Of a DNA stretch of 64,000 bases, positions 44,720 to 53,086 are shown piece by piece (position 1 is the stretch's first letter; every line of letters begins with the position of its first letter). The notes beneath the pieces were generated by a model that was not told the DNA's origin, did no database searches, and was given only the letters and a program-made list of their open reading frames with translations. This DNA is from an uncultured Pseudokineococcus sp. (GTDB lineage Bacteria > Actinomycetota > Actinomycetes > Actinomycetales > Quadrisphaeraceae), in assembly GCF_947495735.1 (NCBI RefSeq), contig NZ_CANMAA010000001.1, forward strand, positions 372,001 to 436,000, read 5' to 3'. The position numbers and the translations under genes were made by a program.

Positions 44720-45298
44720 TCAGGTCGGAGGCTGCGGACGCGGGCGGCGTCCCGCCGCTGCGGGCTCCGGCCAGCCGCCGAGGTGGCCGAGCCAGGCCAG
44801 CGCCAGCCAGGAGCCGGTGAGCGTGGCCTGCGCGTCCGGGCCGCGGAGCTCCAGGGTCCAGCGGGCACCGGCGCGGCGTCGACGCCGGGAGTGGTCGCGG
44901 CACGTCGCGGACGTGACGGCCAGCTGCTCGAGCGGGAGCTCGCGACGGTCGGTGCCCCACGTCGGGGCGCCCCGGGTGGGTCGCAGCCACGCCGCCCGGC
45001 TGCTCGCGCAGACCTGCTGGGGCCCCAGGGTCGGGGCGGGCAGCCACGGGGCCGTGCCGTGGACCTCGGCCGGCCCGGGGAGGTGGAGCGCCGCGTCGGG
45101 GTCGGCGGGGACCCGTGGCTGCGCGGAGGGCGACTCCGGCACCGGGTCCAGGCTGGTCGCGGAGACGGCGGCCTCGACGCCCCAGACGACCCAGCGCCCG
45201 ACGGCGAGCTCGAGGGGGCGGCGCTGCACCGACCAGGCGACGACGTCGGCCACCGCGGGGGTCTCGGCGCGCTGCGCCGCGCGTCCCGGTCGGTCCAC
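44720..45298 (-). CDS. hypothetical protein
   Basis: A 192-residue protein without signal peptide or clear membrane helix. It contains VADVVAWSVQRRPLELAVGRWVVWGVEAAV near the start, PTRGAPTWGTDRRELPLEQLAV in the middle and LTGSWLALAWLGHLGGW near the end. The WTLELRGPDAQ segment and the final helix suggest a compact alpha/beta domain. I recognise no family. GTG at 45298 lies six bases after GAGACT, a weak hexamer. It is probably co-transcribed with the kinase downstream. Confidence 0.5.
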   Translation of the reverse strand: MDRPGRAAQRAETPAVADVVAWSVQRRPLELAVGRWVVWGVEAAVSATSLDPVPESPSAQPRVPADPDAALHLPGPAEVHGTAPWLPAPTLGPQQVCASSRAAWLRPTRGAPTWGTDRRELPLEQLAVTSATCRDHSRRRRRAGARWTLELRGPDAQATLTGSWLALAWLGHLGGWPEPAAAGRRPRPQPPT

Positions 45299-45313
45299 GG
45301 CGCCAGTCTCGTC

Positions 45314-45340
45314 GCCGTCTCGCAGCGCTGTCGAGACGGC
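45314..45340. promoter_or_regulatory. nine-base inverted repeat
   Basis: GCCGTCTCG and CGAGACGGC flank CAGCGCTGT. The repeat lies just upstream of the start of the hypothetical gene on the minus strand and past the expected end of the broken methyltransferase. It could be an operator or a terminator. Confidence 0.4.
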
Positions 45341-45439
45341 GCGCGAGCCGACCCCGCCCCCGGCGCCGGCCGGAGCCGGCCGGGCGGGACGGTGCTCCGT
45401 CGTGCGGGCCCTCCTCCGCGGGGCGCGCCGGAGCCCGTC

Positions 45440-46214
45440 CCGAGGGGGAGGGGCCCGTCGCGGTCTCCTGGTGCGGGCGGGCCAGGGCGCGCAGGGCCAG
45501 CAAGCCCACGGGCTCGCAGTGGAGCCGGGCGTAGACCTCCGGGCGCAGGTCCGCGGCCTCGGCGACGGGGCGCGGCTCGACCAGCCGCTCGACGAGGAAG
45601 CCCGCCCGCCGCAGCTCGTCGCAGGTCTGCTCCAGCGACGACAGCCAGCAGCGCAGGTGCCCGCCCCGGCTCCAGGTCTCCTCGACCACCCTGGCCTCGA
45701 AGCAGCTGCCGCCGTGCCTCAGCCGGTCACCCGCCGGGTGCAGGCGCGAGAGGACGAGCGCGCCCCAGGGGCGGAGCACCCGGTGCCGCTCGCGCAGCGC
45801 CGCGACGCGGTCGTCGACGTGCTCCAGCGCCAGGGCGAGCAGGACGGCGTCCGCGGAGCCGTCGGGCATCCACGGGAGCGGGTCGGCGGGGTCGTGGACG
45901 CGGCCGTCGACCTGCGGGGCCTGGTCCCGGGTGAGCTGCACCACGGCCGGGCTCTGGTCGGAGGCGATGACCCGCGCGCCGCGCCGCGCGAGCTCCTCGG
46001 CGTTGCAGGCCCGGCCCGCGGGCGGCGTCGAGGACCCGCTGGCCGGCGACGTCGCCGAGCAGGTCCAGGCACGCCGAGCAGGTCAAGGAACGCCGGGCAG
46101 GTGGAGGCACGCCGGGCGGTCGACGCGGGCGTCGTCGAAGCCGCTCTCCGCGTGGTCCGCGAGCTCCCCGGCGAAGACGTCGTGCTGGGCGCCACGGCCC
46201 ACCCGCTGCTCCAC
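45440..46214 (-). pseudogene. class I SAM methyltransferase, broken by repeat and frameshift
   Basis: A methyltransferase is spread over three frames on the minus strand. QHDVFAGELADHAESGFDDARVDRPACL reads in one frame and then meets a stop at 46083. LDLLGDVAGQRVLDA, ending in SAM motif I, is in a second. NAEELARRGARVIASDQSPAVV and the rest (PLPWMPDGSADAVLLALALEHVDD, WGALVLSRLHPAGD) are back in the first. Two extra copies of a 19-base unit insert 38 bases at 46045-46105, and one further base is gained near motif I. The total of 39 restores frame only after the stop. Motif I itself reads AARGPG where AGCGPG is expected. The frame has no stop at its expected 3' end. The boundaries are approximate. 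Confidence 0.75.
46045..46105. repeat. 19-base unit, three tandem copies
   Basis: Three near-identical copies of a 19-base unit (CAGGTCCAGGCACGCCG and neighbours) lie head to tail. They correspond to the codons for RPACLDLL in the methyltransferase and account for its first frame loss. Confidence 0.8.
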
Positions 46215-46335
46215 CCGGGGATGCTCGCACCTGCGTGCGCCGCGGGGGCGCCACCGGCCCGACGCCGCCGCGGTCCGCCGTCCGTGACGCACGAGGCCCT
46301 GGCCGCGGCGAGGCGACCCAGTGCTCGCCCGACCC

Positions 46336-46638
46336 CTACGAGGCCATCTGCGGGCGCGCGTCCCGTCGCGGCGCGGCGGGCTGGGCCTCGCCGTCCGGGC
46401 GGGTGATCTCGGCCCACACGGCGTCCAGGGAGAGGCCGACGACGCTCGCGATCGCCGCGACGGTCGGGAAGGCGGGGGTGGCGACGCGCCCGGTCTCGAT
46501 CTTGCGGAGGGTCTCCGGCGAGATCCCCGCCGCCAGGGCGGTGTCGAGCATCGAGCGCTCTCCTCTGGCCCGGCGCAGGACGGCGCCGAGGCGCTCCCCG
46601 CGCTCGACCTCGGCGGGGGTGAGCGGCAGCCTGACCAT
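46336..46638 (-). CDS. XRE family transcriptional regulator
   Basis: A 100-residue single-domain helix-turn-helix protein. The HTH covers residues 12-70: RLGAVLRRARGERSMLDTALAAGISPETLRKIETGRVATPAFPTVAAIASVVGLSLDAVW. The IETGR recognition turn and SVVGLSLD are typical Cro/C1-type features. The acidic/proline tail is short, so it probably binds DNA as a dimer without an effector domain. ATG at 46638 follows TACAGT by seven bases within an inverted repeat, so it likely represses itself and the divergent map gene. Confidence 0.88.
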   Translation of the reverse strand: MVRLPLTPAEVERGERLGAVLRRARGERSMLDTALAAGISPETLRKIETGRVATPAFPTVAAIASVVGLSLDAVWAEITRPDGEAQPAAPRRDARPQMAS

Positions 46639-46645
46639 GAGCCCG

Positions 46646-46664
46646 ACTGTAGTACCGGTACAGT
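46646..46664. promoter_or_regulatory. shared operator and divergent promoters of XRE gene and map
   Basis: ACTGTA-GTACCGG-TACAGT is a dyad of six-base arms. Each arm reads TACAGT on one strand, a good -10 hexamer: the left arm for the minus-strand XRE gene (seven bases from its ATG), the right arm for plus-strand transcription toward map. A protein bound at the dyad would block both promoters. Confidence 0.6.
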
Positions 46665-46704
46665 TCGGCCGGGATAACTGTTGGAAGCTCGAGAGGGGCT
46701 CCGG

Positions 46705-47487
46705 ATGATCGAGATCTTGAACCGCACCGAGGTGGCCCGGGCCCGGGAGACGGGCGCCCTGGTCGGCCACGTCCTGCAGACGCTCAGGGAGCGCAGCGCG
46801 GTCGGCACGAACCTGCTGGAGATCGACGAGTGGGCTCGGGAGATGATCGTCGAGGGCGGGGCCGAGTCGTGCTACGTCGACTACGCGCCCTCCTTCGGGC
46901 GCGGGCCGTTCGGCCACTACATCTGCACGTCGGTCAACGACGCGGTCCTGCACGGGCTGCCGCACGACTACGCGCTCGCCGACGGCGACCTGGTCTCGCT
47001 CGACTTCGCCATCACCAAGGACGGGGTGGCGGCGGACTCGGCCATCAGCTTCGTCGTGGGCGAGCCGGCGCCGCCGGAGAGCGCGGCGATGATCGACGCG
47101 ACCCGACGGGCGCTGAGCGCGGGCATCGCGGCGGCCGGCCCCGGGGCCCGCGTCGGGGACGTCTCCGCCGCCATCGGCGCCGTCCTCACCGAGGCGGGCT
47201 ACCCGATCAACACCGACTTCGGCGGTCACGGCATCGGGTCGACGATGCACCAGGACCCCCACGTCGCCAACAACGGTCGCGCCGGCCGCGGGTACCGGCT
47301 GCGCCCCGGGCTGCTGCTGGCCCTGGAGCCGTGGGTGATGGCGGACACCGCCGAGCTCGTCACCGACGCCGACGGGTGGACCCTGCGGAGCGCGACGGGC
47401 TGCCGGACGGCCCACAGCGAGCACACCGTCGCCATCACCGACGACGGGGCCGAGATCCTCACCCTGCCGGGGCGGTCGCAGAGCTGA
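46705..47487 (+). CDS. map: type I methionine aminopeptidase
   Basis: A 260-residue M24 peptidase that removes the start methionine from new proteins. The five metal ligands are present: aspartates in SLDFAI and AADSAIS, histidine in FGGHGIG, and glutamates in LLALEPW and HSEHTVAI. The upstream histidine is in FGHYICTSVNDAVLHG. No N-terminal zinc finger or SH3-like extension exists. An XRE-linked extra map occurs in several actinomycetes, so this may be a second, regulated copy in addition to the one expected beside secY. ATG at 46705 has a GAGAGGGG site. Confidence 0.92.
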   Translation: MIEILNRTEVARARETGALVGHVLQTLRERSAVGTNLLEIDEWAREMIVEGGAESCYVDYAPSFGRGPFGHYICTSVNDAVLHGLPHDYALADGDLVSLDFAITKDGVAADSAISFVVGEPAPPESAAMIDATRRALSAGIAAAGPGARVGDVSAAIGAVLTEAGYPINTDFGGHGIGSTMHQDPHVANNGRAGRGYRLRPGLLLALEPWVMADTAELVTDADGWTLRSATGCRTAHSEHTVAITDDGAEILTLPGRSQS

Positions 47488-47569
47488 CGTCGGACGCCGC
47501 GGGGCCGGAGGACGTCGGCGGGCGAGGCGGGCTCCGCCGACCTCGCGGCGCCCGGGGCGTGGCGGTCGC

Positions 47570-48277
47570 TCACGAGCGCGGGCACCGGGCGCGCAGCACG
47601 GGCGAGCCCGCGCCCGTCAGCTCGTCGCAGAAGACCTCGCGCCCGGCCATCGCCATGGTCAGCGCCAGGGTCGTCCCCGTCACGAGCGGTCCCTCGCCGG
47701 CGGTGAAGGGACCGTCGGTGGCCTCCAGCCGCAGGCCCGCGGCGGCGGTGCGGCTGCTCACGGCGAAGTCCCGGGCGGCGTAGAACCGCGCCACCTCGGT
47801 GACCACCGGGACGGGGGGCTCGCCGGGCAGCCCCAGCGGGCGGCGGACGTCCTGGGCGTGCACGACGACCTCGCCGAGCCAGGCGGCGGTGTGCCCGCTC
47901 GGCGCGGTGGTGCTGGTGACCAGGGAGCGGAAGCGCTCCAGCGTGCCGGCGGGGGTGGCGCCGCGGTGCTCGGCCAGGCGGCGGTCGTTGTGCACGTCGG
48001 CGTCGAAGCGCGCTCCCACGATGCTGGTCAGCCAGCGCACCCGCCCCGCGCTGGCGGCGGAGCTCAGGTGGGCGACGACGTCCTCGACGCTCCACCGCCC
48101 GCACAGCGAGGGCCGGGCCCACTCCGCCGCGGGCACGTCCGCCAGGTCCCCCGCGAGGGCGGCGCGCTCGGCGCGGACCGCCGCCCACAGGTCCTCGGTC
48201 GTGGTGTCGGGAACAGGGAGCCTCCGGTCTCGTGGGACGTCGTCGCAGCGCTGACCCGTCGGGGCCGCGGACGTCAT
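47570..48277 (-). CDS. maleylpyruvate isomerase family (MDMPI/DinB-like) protein
   Basis: A 235-residue protein of the mycothiol-dependent maleylpyruvate isomerase family. The N-terminal DinB-like helical bundle contains WAAVRAERAALAGDL, LCGRWSVEDVVAHLSSAA with a conserved metal-site histidine, and a second histidine in LGEVVVHAQDVRRPLG. The C-terminal domain begins near residue 150. Members use mycothiol in isomerisation or conjugation reactions, or have unknown roles; the exact substrate is not clear. It converges with map. The upstream frame from 48502 has no family similarity. Confidence 0.8.
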   Translation of the reverse strand: MTSAAPTGQRCDDVPRDRRLPVPDTTTEDLWAAVRAERAALAGDLADVPAAEWARPSLCGRWSVEDVVAHLSSAASAGRVRWLTSIVGARFDADVHNDRRLAEHRGATPAGTLERFRSLVTSTTAPSGHTAAWLGEVVVHAQDVRRPLGLPGEPPVPVVTEVARFYAARDFAVSSRTAAAGLRLEATDGPFTAGEGPLVTGTTLALTMAMAGREVFCDELTGAGSPVLRARCPRS

Positions 48278-48315
48278 CGCCGCCGAGCGCGCCGCCCTCC
48301 GACGCGCCGAGCGCC

Positions 48316-48774
48316 TCAGCGGCGCTCGTGGCGCGTGGCGCCGCGCTCGTGGTGCCAGCACCGGATCAGCAGGTGGTCGCCGGGGGCGCCGACGGTGGTG
48401 AGCACGACCTGCGTGATGTCGAGGACGAAGCGGTGGGCCTCGTCCGAGCGCGCGGGGTCGGTGGTCTCGACGGCGGTGCCGTCGACCTTCGCCTCCGCCC
48501 ACCGGGTCGGGTCGTCCTCCGGGGTGTCGACGGTGGGGCTGTGCAGGGCCACACGAGGGTCCCGCCGCAGGTCGAGCGCCTTCCGGGCCCCCGGCATCGA
48601 GCCGAGGACGACGTCACCGGCCTCGTCGTCGAAGGCGACCTCGGTGCCGCTGAGGCGGGGGGAGCCGTCGCGCCTCAGCGTCGCCATCGTGGCGTGCCGG
48701 CGCACCGCGAAGGCGGCGCGCACGGCGGCGGCGAGCTCGGGCTCCGCGGACAGGACCTGGGACCACGACGTCAT
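48316..48774 (-). CDS. pyridoxamine 5'-phosphate oxidase family protein
   Basis: A 152-residue split-barrel flavin- or F420-binding protein. HATMATLRRDGSPRLSGTEVAFD is the typical beta-strand start, followed by VLGSMPGARKALDLRRDPRVALHS, and a C-terminal strand LLIRCWHHERG. The short, single-domain form resembles actinobacterial FDOR/PPOX proteins that bind F420, FMN or heme rather than true PdxH. An F420 link is plausible because cofC is in the window, but this is inference. ATG at 48774. It lies 38 bases after the MDMPI start on the same strand, upstream of it. Confidence 0.82.
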   Translation of the reverse strand: MTSWSQVLSAEPELAAAVRAAFAVRRHATMATLRRDGSPRLSGTEVAFDDEAGDVVLGSMPGARKALDLRRDPRVALHSPTVDTPEDDPTRWAEAKVDGTAVETTDPARSDEAHRFVLDITQVVLTTVGAPGDHLLIRCWHHERGATRHERR

Positions 48775-48845
48775 GCCCGCACCCTGGCGGTGGGGTCCGA
48801 CAGCGCACCGGTCCTCCGGCGCCGCGGGCCGTGGGGCCCTCCGCC

Positions 48846-49604
48846 TCACAGCCCGCCGGCGACCCGCAGGACGGCGCCGGTGACGTAGGAGGCCTGGTCG
48901 CCGAGGAGCCACGCGATCGCGGGGGCGACGATCTCCTGCGGCTCGCCGGCGCGACCGGTCGGGACCCGGGAGACCACGCGCTCGAGCCGGCCGGGGTCGC
49001 CCGCCCCGGCGTGGATGCCGGTGCGCACCAGCCCGGGGGCCACGGCGTTGACCCTCACGCCCTCGGCGGCGAGCTCCTCGGCCAGGCCGACCGCCAGGGC
49101 GTCGACGCCGGCCTTCGCCGCGGCGTAGTGGACGTACTCGTGCGGCGAGCCGAGCGTGGCCGCCGACGAGGAGACCACCACGACGGCGCCCCCGGTCCCG
49201 CCCCGGCTCGTGGACATGACCTGCGCGGCGCGGCGGGCGCACAGCAGGACCCCGACGAGGTCGACGTCGACCACGCGCCGCACGACCGCGACCGGGGTGT
49301 CCGCGAGGTCGCCCAGGTGCGCCGTGACGCCGGCGCCGGCCACGAGCCCGGTGACGGGGCCGAGTCCGGCCGCCGCGGCGAAGAGCGCCTCGACGTCGTC
49401 CTCGTCGGTGACGTCGCCGCGCACCGCGACCGCCCGGGCTCCCGTGGCCCGCACCGCGGCGAGGACGTCCTGCGCGCTCGCGTCGTCGCCGAGGTAGCCC
49501 AGCGCGAGGTCGTGCCCCTCGCGCGCCAGGTGCACCGCCGTCGCGGCGCCGATGCCCCGCCCCCCACCGGTCACGACGGTCACGGGGCGCGGCGGAGGAG
49601 TCAT
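48846..49604 (-). CDS. SDR family oxidoreductase
   Basis: A 252-residue short-chain dehydrogenase. The NAD(P)-binding motif is VTGGGRGIGAA (residues 10-20). The GDVTD segment follows the second strand. The catalytic serine is in VVVVSSSAATLGSP, and YAAAK holds the catalytic tyrosine and lysine. The loop LVRTGIHAG and the C-terminal YVTGAVLRVAGGL resemble FabG-type 3-oxoacyl reductases. The substrate is unknown; many such proteins act on alcohols or sugars. Start ATG at 49604 lies six bases after CACGGT, a weak hexamer. Confidence 0.9.
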   Translation of the reverse strand: MTPPPRPVTVVTGGGRGIGAATAVHLAREGHDLALGYLGDDASAQDVLAAVRATGARAVAVRGDVTDEDDVEALFAAAAGLGPVTGLVAGAGVTAHLGDLADTPVAVVRRVVDVDLVGVLLCARRAAQVMSTSRGGTGGAVVVVSSSAATLGSPHEYVHYAAAKAGVDALAVGLAEELAAEGVRVNAVAPGLVRTGIHAGAGDPGRLERVVSRVPTGRAGEPQEIVAPAIAWLLGDQASYVTGAVLRVAGGL

Positions 49605-49684
49605 GCACCCACCGTGCCGCCCCTGCGCCCGGCGGATCTCGATCCGCTCACGGTCGGGCGCGTCGTCGTGACTGTGCGTCGTTC

Positions 49685-50293
49685 ATGGGTGACGCTGTGC
49701 ACATGACTCTCGGGGGCGCGACCATCGTGGTCGCCTACACGCTCTTCGCCGTCCTCCTCGCCCTGGTGGTCGTGGTGGGCGCCGCCTGGACGCAGCTCGA
49801 CCGGCGTCGCGGCGACGACGACCGCACCGGTCGCGCTCTGGCGGCGGCCATGCCCCGCCTCGAGGCGGCCGGGGCCCGGAGCCGCTCGCTGGCGGAGGCC
49901 GCGACCGAGCGGGCCCGCGCACGGCTCGTCCGTCGCCCGGCGGGGGAGAGCTCGCGCGGCGCTCGCCCGGCGGGGAAGAGCCTCCGAGGCGCCGCTGCCG
50001 CGGGCCTCGACGCGGTCGCCCGCGGTGCGTCCTCCCTCTCCGGGCGGCTCGCGTCCCAGCGCGCGGCGGACCCGACCGCCGCGCTCGCCGCGGCGCCGCC
50101 GGCGCGCCGCGGTGCCGGGGCGCGGGTGGAGGGCGGCCGGTCCTGGCGGGCTCCTCGCGCCGCGGACCGACCGGGCGCCGGGGCGCCCGGGGAGCGCGCC
50201 GGCGAGCGCACCGGGGAGCGGACCCCCGGCGCGCCGGTCGAGGACGGCCGCGACCGGCTGCCGGCGTCCTTCCGGGACCGCCTGGTCAGCTAG
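49685..50293 (+). CDS. hypothetical membrane-anchored protein
   Basis: A 202-residue protein. One N-terminal membrane helix, residues 12-34 (ATIVVAYTLFAVLLALVVVVGAAW), is followed by a basic, Ala/Arg-rich and low-complexity cytoplasmic region with the repeated phrase RRPAGESSRG and RPAGKSLRG, and AGERTGERTPG. There is no recognisable fold after the helix. It lies 101 bases before ftsY on the same strand. An internal ATG at 49703 is an alternative start. Coding is supported by position and the membrane segment, not by family. Confidence 0.5.
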   Translation: MGDAVHMTLGGATIVVAYTLFAVLLALVVVVGAAWTQLDRRRGDDDRTGRALAAAMPRLEAAGARSRSLAEAATERARARLVRRPAGESSRGARPAGKSLRGAAAAGLDAVARGASSLSGRLASQRAADPTAALAAAPPARRGAGARVEGGRSWRAPRAADRPGAGAPGERAGERTGERTPGAPVEDGRDRLPASFRDRLVS

Positions 50294-50394
50294 CACCTCG
50301 CGCCCCGTCGGTCTCGGCGGAGCCCCCCGCCGCGCGGACCGGGGGCCGCGGCGCTCCGCCGGGCGGGCCCACGGCGTCTGCGAGGATCGTCGCC

Positions 50395-51609
50395 GTGGAA
50401 GAGATCGAGCTGATCATCGGCATCGCCGTCGCCGCGCTGCTGCTCCTGACCGGCGCCGTCGTCGGGCTGGTGCGTCGCGGGCGGCACGACGTCCGTGAGC
50501 TGACGCGGGGGCGCCCCCGGCCTGGCCTGGACTACTCCCCGGGCGTCGGCGACGACGACCAGTCGCCCCGCGACAGCGCCACCCGCACCGTCGAGGAGCT
50601 GCGCCCCCTCGACGACGTGGACGCCTCGGAGAACCCGGTCGAGGTGGACCCCGGTCCGCAGCTCGACCGCCCGGACCCGGTGGCGGGGCGCCTCGTCCGC
50701 CTGCGCGAGCGCCTGTCCCGCTCCAACACCGCTCTCGGGCAGGGCCTGCTGTCCCTGCTCGCGCGCGAGCGCGTCGACGAGGCGACGTGGGAGGAGGTCG
50801 AGGACACCCTCCTGCTCGCCGACCTCGGCGCCGGTCCCACCGAGGAGCTGGTGGACCGCCTGCGCGAGCGCGTGCGGGTGCTGGGCACGCGCGACGCCGA
50901 GTCGCTGCGGGCGCTGCTCGCCGAGGAGCTGCTCGATCTCGTGGGTGAGGACGTGGACCGCTCGCTGGCCACGACCCCGCACGACGGCCGCCCGGCCGTG
51001 GTCCTCGTGGTCGGCGTCAACGGCACGGGGAAGACGACGACCGTCGGCAAGCTCGCCCGCGTCCTCGTCGCCGAGGACAAGGACGTGGTGCTCGGCGCGG
51101 CCGACACCTTCCGCGCCGCCGCGGCCGACCAGCTGCAGACCTGGGGCGAGCGGGTGGGCGTGCCGACCGTCCGCTCCTTCACCGACGGCGCCGACCCCGC
51201 GTCGGTCGCCTTCGACGCCGTCAAGGCCGGCCGCGAGGGGGAGGTCGACGTCGTCCTGCTCGACACGGCGGGCCGGCTGCAGAACAAGGTCGGGCTCATG
51301 GACGAGCTCGGCAAGGTCAAGCGCGTGGCCGAGAAGGCGCTCGAGGGGGCCGGCGGCATCGACGAGGTGCTGCTCGTCCTCGACGCGACGACCGGCCAGA
51401 ACGGCCTGCAGCAGGCCAAGGTCTTCTCCGAGGCCGTGCAGGTCACGGGCATCGTCCTGACCAAGCTGGACGGGACCGCCAAGGGCGGCATCGTCGTCTC
51501 GGTGCAGCGCCAGCTCGGCGTCCCGGTCAAGCTCGTCGGGCTGGGCGAGGGGGCGGACGACCTCGCGCCGTTCGAGCCGCGCGCCTTCGTCGACGCCCTG
51601 CTGGACTGA
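50395..51609 (+). CDS. ftsY: signal recognition particle receptor FtsY
   Basis: A 404-residue SRP receptor GTPase that docks Ffh-ribosome complexes at the membrane. An N-terminal membrane helix (residues 3-24) is present, as in many actinobacterial FtsY. The acidic linker is residues 40-90. The NG domain has G1 VVGVNGTGKTTTVGKLA, ADTFRAAAADQL, G3 LLDTAGRLQNK, G4 LTKLDGTAKGG, and the closing GEGADDLAPFEP. GTG at 50395 follows GAGGAT by seven bases, so it too may be leaderless. It lies 6.4 kb after smc, which normally adjoins it. Confidence 0.95.
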   Translation: MEEIELIIGIAVAALLLLTGAVVGLVRRGRHDVRELTRGRPRPGLDYSPGVGDDDQSPRDSATRTVEELRPLDDVDASENPVEVDPGPQLDRPDPVAGRLVRLRERLSRSNTALGQGLLSLLARERVDEATWEEVEDTLLLADLGAGPTEELVDRLRERVRVLGTRDAESLRALLAEELLDLVGEDVDRSLATTPHDGRPAVVLVVGVNGTGKTTTVGKLARVLVAEDKDVVLGAADTFRAAAADQLQTWGERVGVPTVRSFTDGADPASVAFDAVKAGREGEVDVVLLDTAGRLQNKVGLMDELGKVKRVAEKALEGAGGIDEVLLVLDATTGQNGLQQAKVFSEAVQVTGIVLTKLDGTAKGGIVVSVQRQLGVPVKLVGLGEGADDLAPFEPRAFVDALLD

Positions 51610-51649
51610 GCAGCCGGGCTCGGGCGGACGACGGGGCGAGGGGGGCGGC

Positions 51650-53086
51650 GTGGGTGCTGTCGCGCCTGCGGTCGACGGGGGCTCGGGCGAGCCCGCCGAC
51701 CGCGCGTGGTCGCGTCCCGCCCCCGGTCCCCGCGCCCTCGGCGCCGACGTCGCGGCCGGCCTGCTCGCCGCCGCGGTCTGCGTGCTCGAGCTGGAGCTGA
51801 CCCGCGCGGTGAGCACGGTCTCCCTGCCGTCCGCGGCGGGGCGCGCGGAGCAGGTCGTCTGGACCGCCCTCGTGGCCCTCGCGCTCTGCGCGCGCCGCCG
51901 CCTGCCGGCCACCGCCATGCTCCTCAGCGCGGCGGCCTTCATCACCCTCGGCTCGCGGTCCCCCCTGTCGGCCGCGACCTTCAGCCTCAACGTGGCGCTC
52001 TTCCTGGTGCTGCTGTCGGGCACCGCCTGGGCGCGGGACCGTCGCCGCGTGGCCGTCACCTGGGTCGTGGTGCTCGCCGCGATGGTGGCCTGGTACCTCG
52101 CGAGCCTCGCGGGCGTCGTCTCGCAGGGGCTCCCGCCGTCCAGCGCGGGGCTCGTCGCTCTGACGGCGCTCATCAACGTCGTGTACTTCTCGGGCGCGCT
52201 GCTCGGCGGGCGGGCGCTGTGGCGTGCGGCCCGCGACCGCGACGCGCTGCGCCGCACGGCGGAGCAGCTGCGGGCCGAGCAGGAGGTCACGGCCCGCGCG
52301 GCGGTGGTCGCCGAGCGGCTGCGCATCGCGCGGGAGCTGCACGACGTCGTCGCCCACCACGTCAGCACGACGGGCGTCCAGGCGGCCGCGGCGCGACGGG
52401 TCCTCGAGCGCGCCCCGGACGGCGGAGCCGGGGCCGCGGCGTCGAGGACGCGGGTGGCGGACGCGCTGCGCCAGGTCGAGGCCTCCAGCCGCGCGGCGGT
52501 GGGGGAGATGCGCGGCCTGCTCGGCGTGCTGCGGGCGCCGGAGGACCAGGACGGCTCCACCGGTCGGGCGGACGCGCGGGCCCGGCTGGAGGGCCCGGGA
52601 GCACCCCGGGGGCCCGAGCCGGGGGTCGAGGACCTGCCCCGCGTCGTCGAGGAGGTGCGCGACCGCGGTCTGGACGTCTCGCTGGCCGTCGTCGGCGAGC
52701 CGCGGTCCCTGCCGGGCACCACGGCGACGTCGGTGGTCCGCCTGGTGCAGGAGGCGCTGGTCAACGTCGAGCGGCACTCCACCGCCGGCTCCGCCCGCGT
52801 GGTCCTGCGCTGGCTCGACGAGGGCGGGCGAGGCGTCGGCCCCGCGGTCGAGGCCGAGGTCGTCGACGACGGGCCGGCCCGCCGCGGGGGCGGCAGCACC
52901 GGCCTCGGGCACCGGGGCATGCGCGAGCGGGCCGCGCTGGTCGGGGGCGAGGTGGAGACGGGCGCCCGCCCGGGCGGCGGCTACCGCGTGCGCGGCCGCT
53001 ACCCCGTCGACCCCGCCGCACCCGCCGACGACCACCGGCCGGTCGTGGCCCGGGACCCGGCCACGACCGCTGGGCGGAGCGCGTGA
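51650..53086 (+). CDS. NarL-type sensor histidine kinase
   Basis: A 478-residue membrane kinase. Four or five membrane segments lie in residues 30-190. The HisKA_3 dimerisation domain contains the phospho-acceptor in RIARELHDVVAHHVSTTGVQA. The ATPase domain has the N box QEALVNVERHS, the G box VDDGPARRGGGSTGLGHRGMRERA and GGGYRVRGRYP. The signal is unknown; there is no extracytoplasmic domain, so it may sense in the membrane. It overlaps the response regulator gene by GTGA. The NatA-like exporter downstream is a likely target. Confidence 0.93.
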   Translation: MGAVAPAVDGGSGEPADRAWSRPAPGPRALGADVAAGLLAAAVCVLELELTRAVSTVSLPSAAGRAEQVVWTALVALALCARRRLPATAMLLSAAAFITLGSRSPLSAATFSLNVALFLVLLSGTAWARDRRRVAVTWVVVLAAMVAWYLASLAGVVSQGLPPSSAGLVALTALINVVYFSGALLGGRALWRAARDRDALRRTAEQLRAEQEVTARAAVVAERLRIARELHDVVAHHVSTTGVQAAAARRVLERAPDGGAGAAASRTRVADALRQVEASSRAAVGEMRGLLGVLRAPEDQDGSTGRADARARLEGPGAPRGPEPGVEDLPRVVEEVRDRGLDVSLAVVGEPRSLPGTTATSVVRLVQEALVNVERHSTAGSARVVLRWLDEGGRGVGPAVEAEVVDDGPARRGGGSTGLGHRGMRERAALVGGEVETGARPGGGYRVRGRYPVDPAAPADDHRPVVARDPATTAGRSA

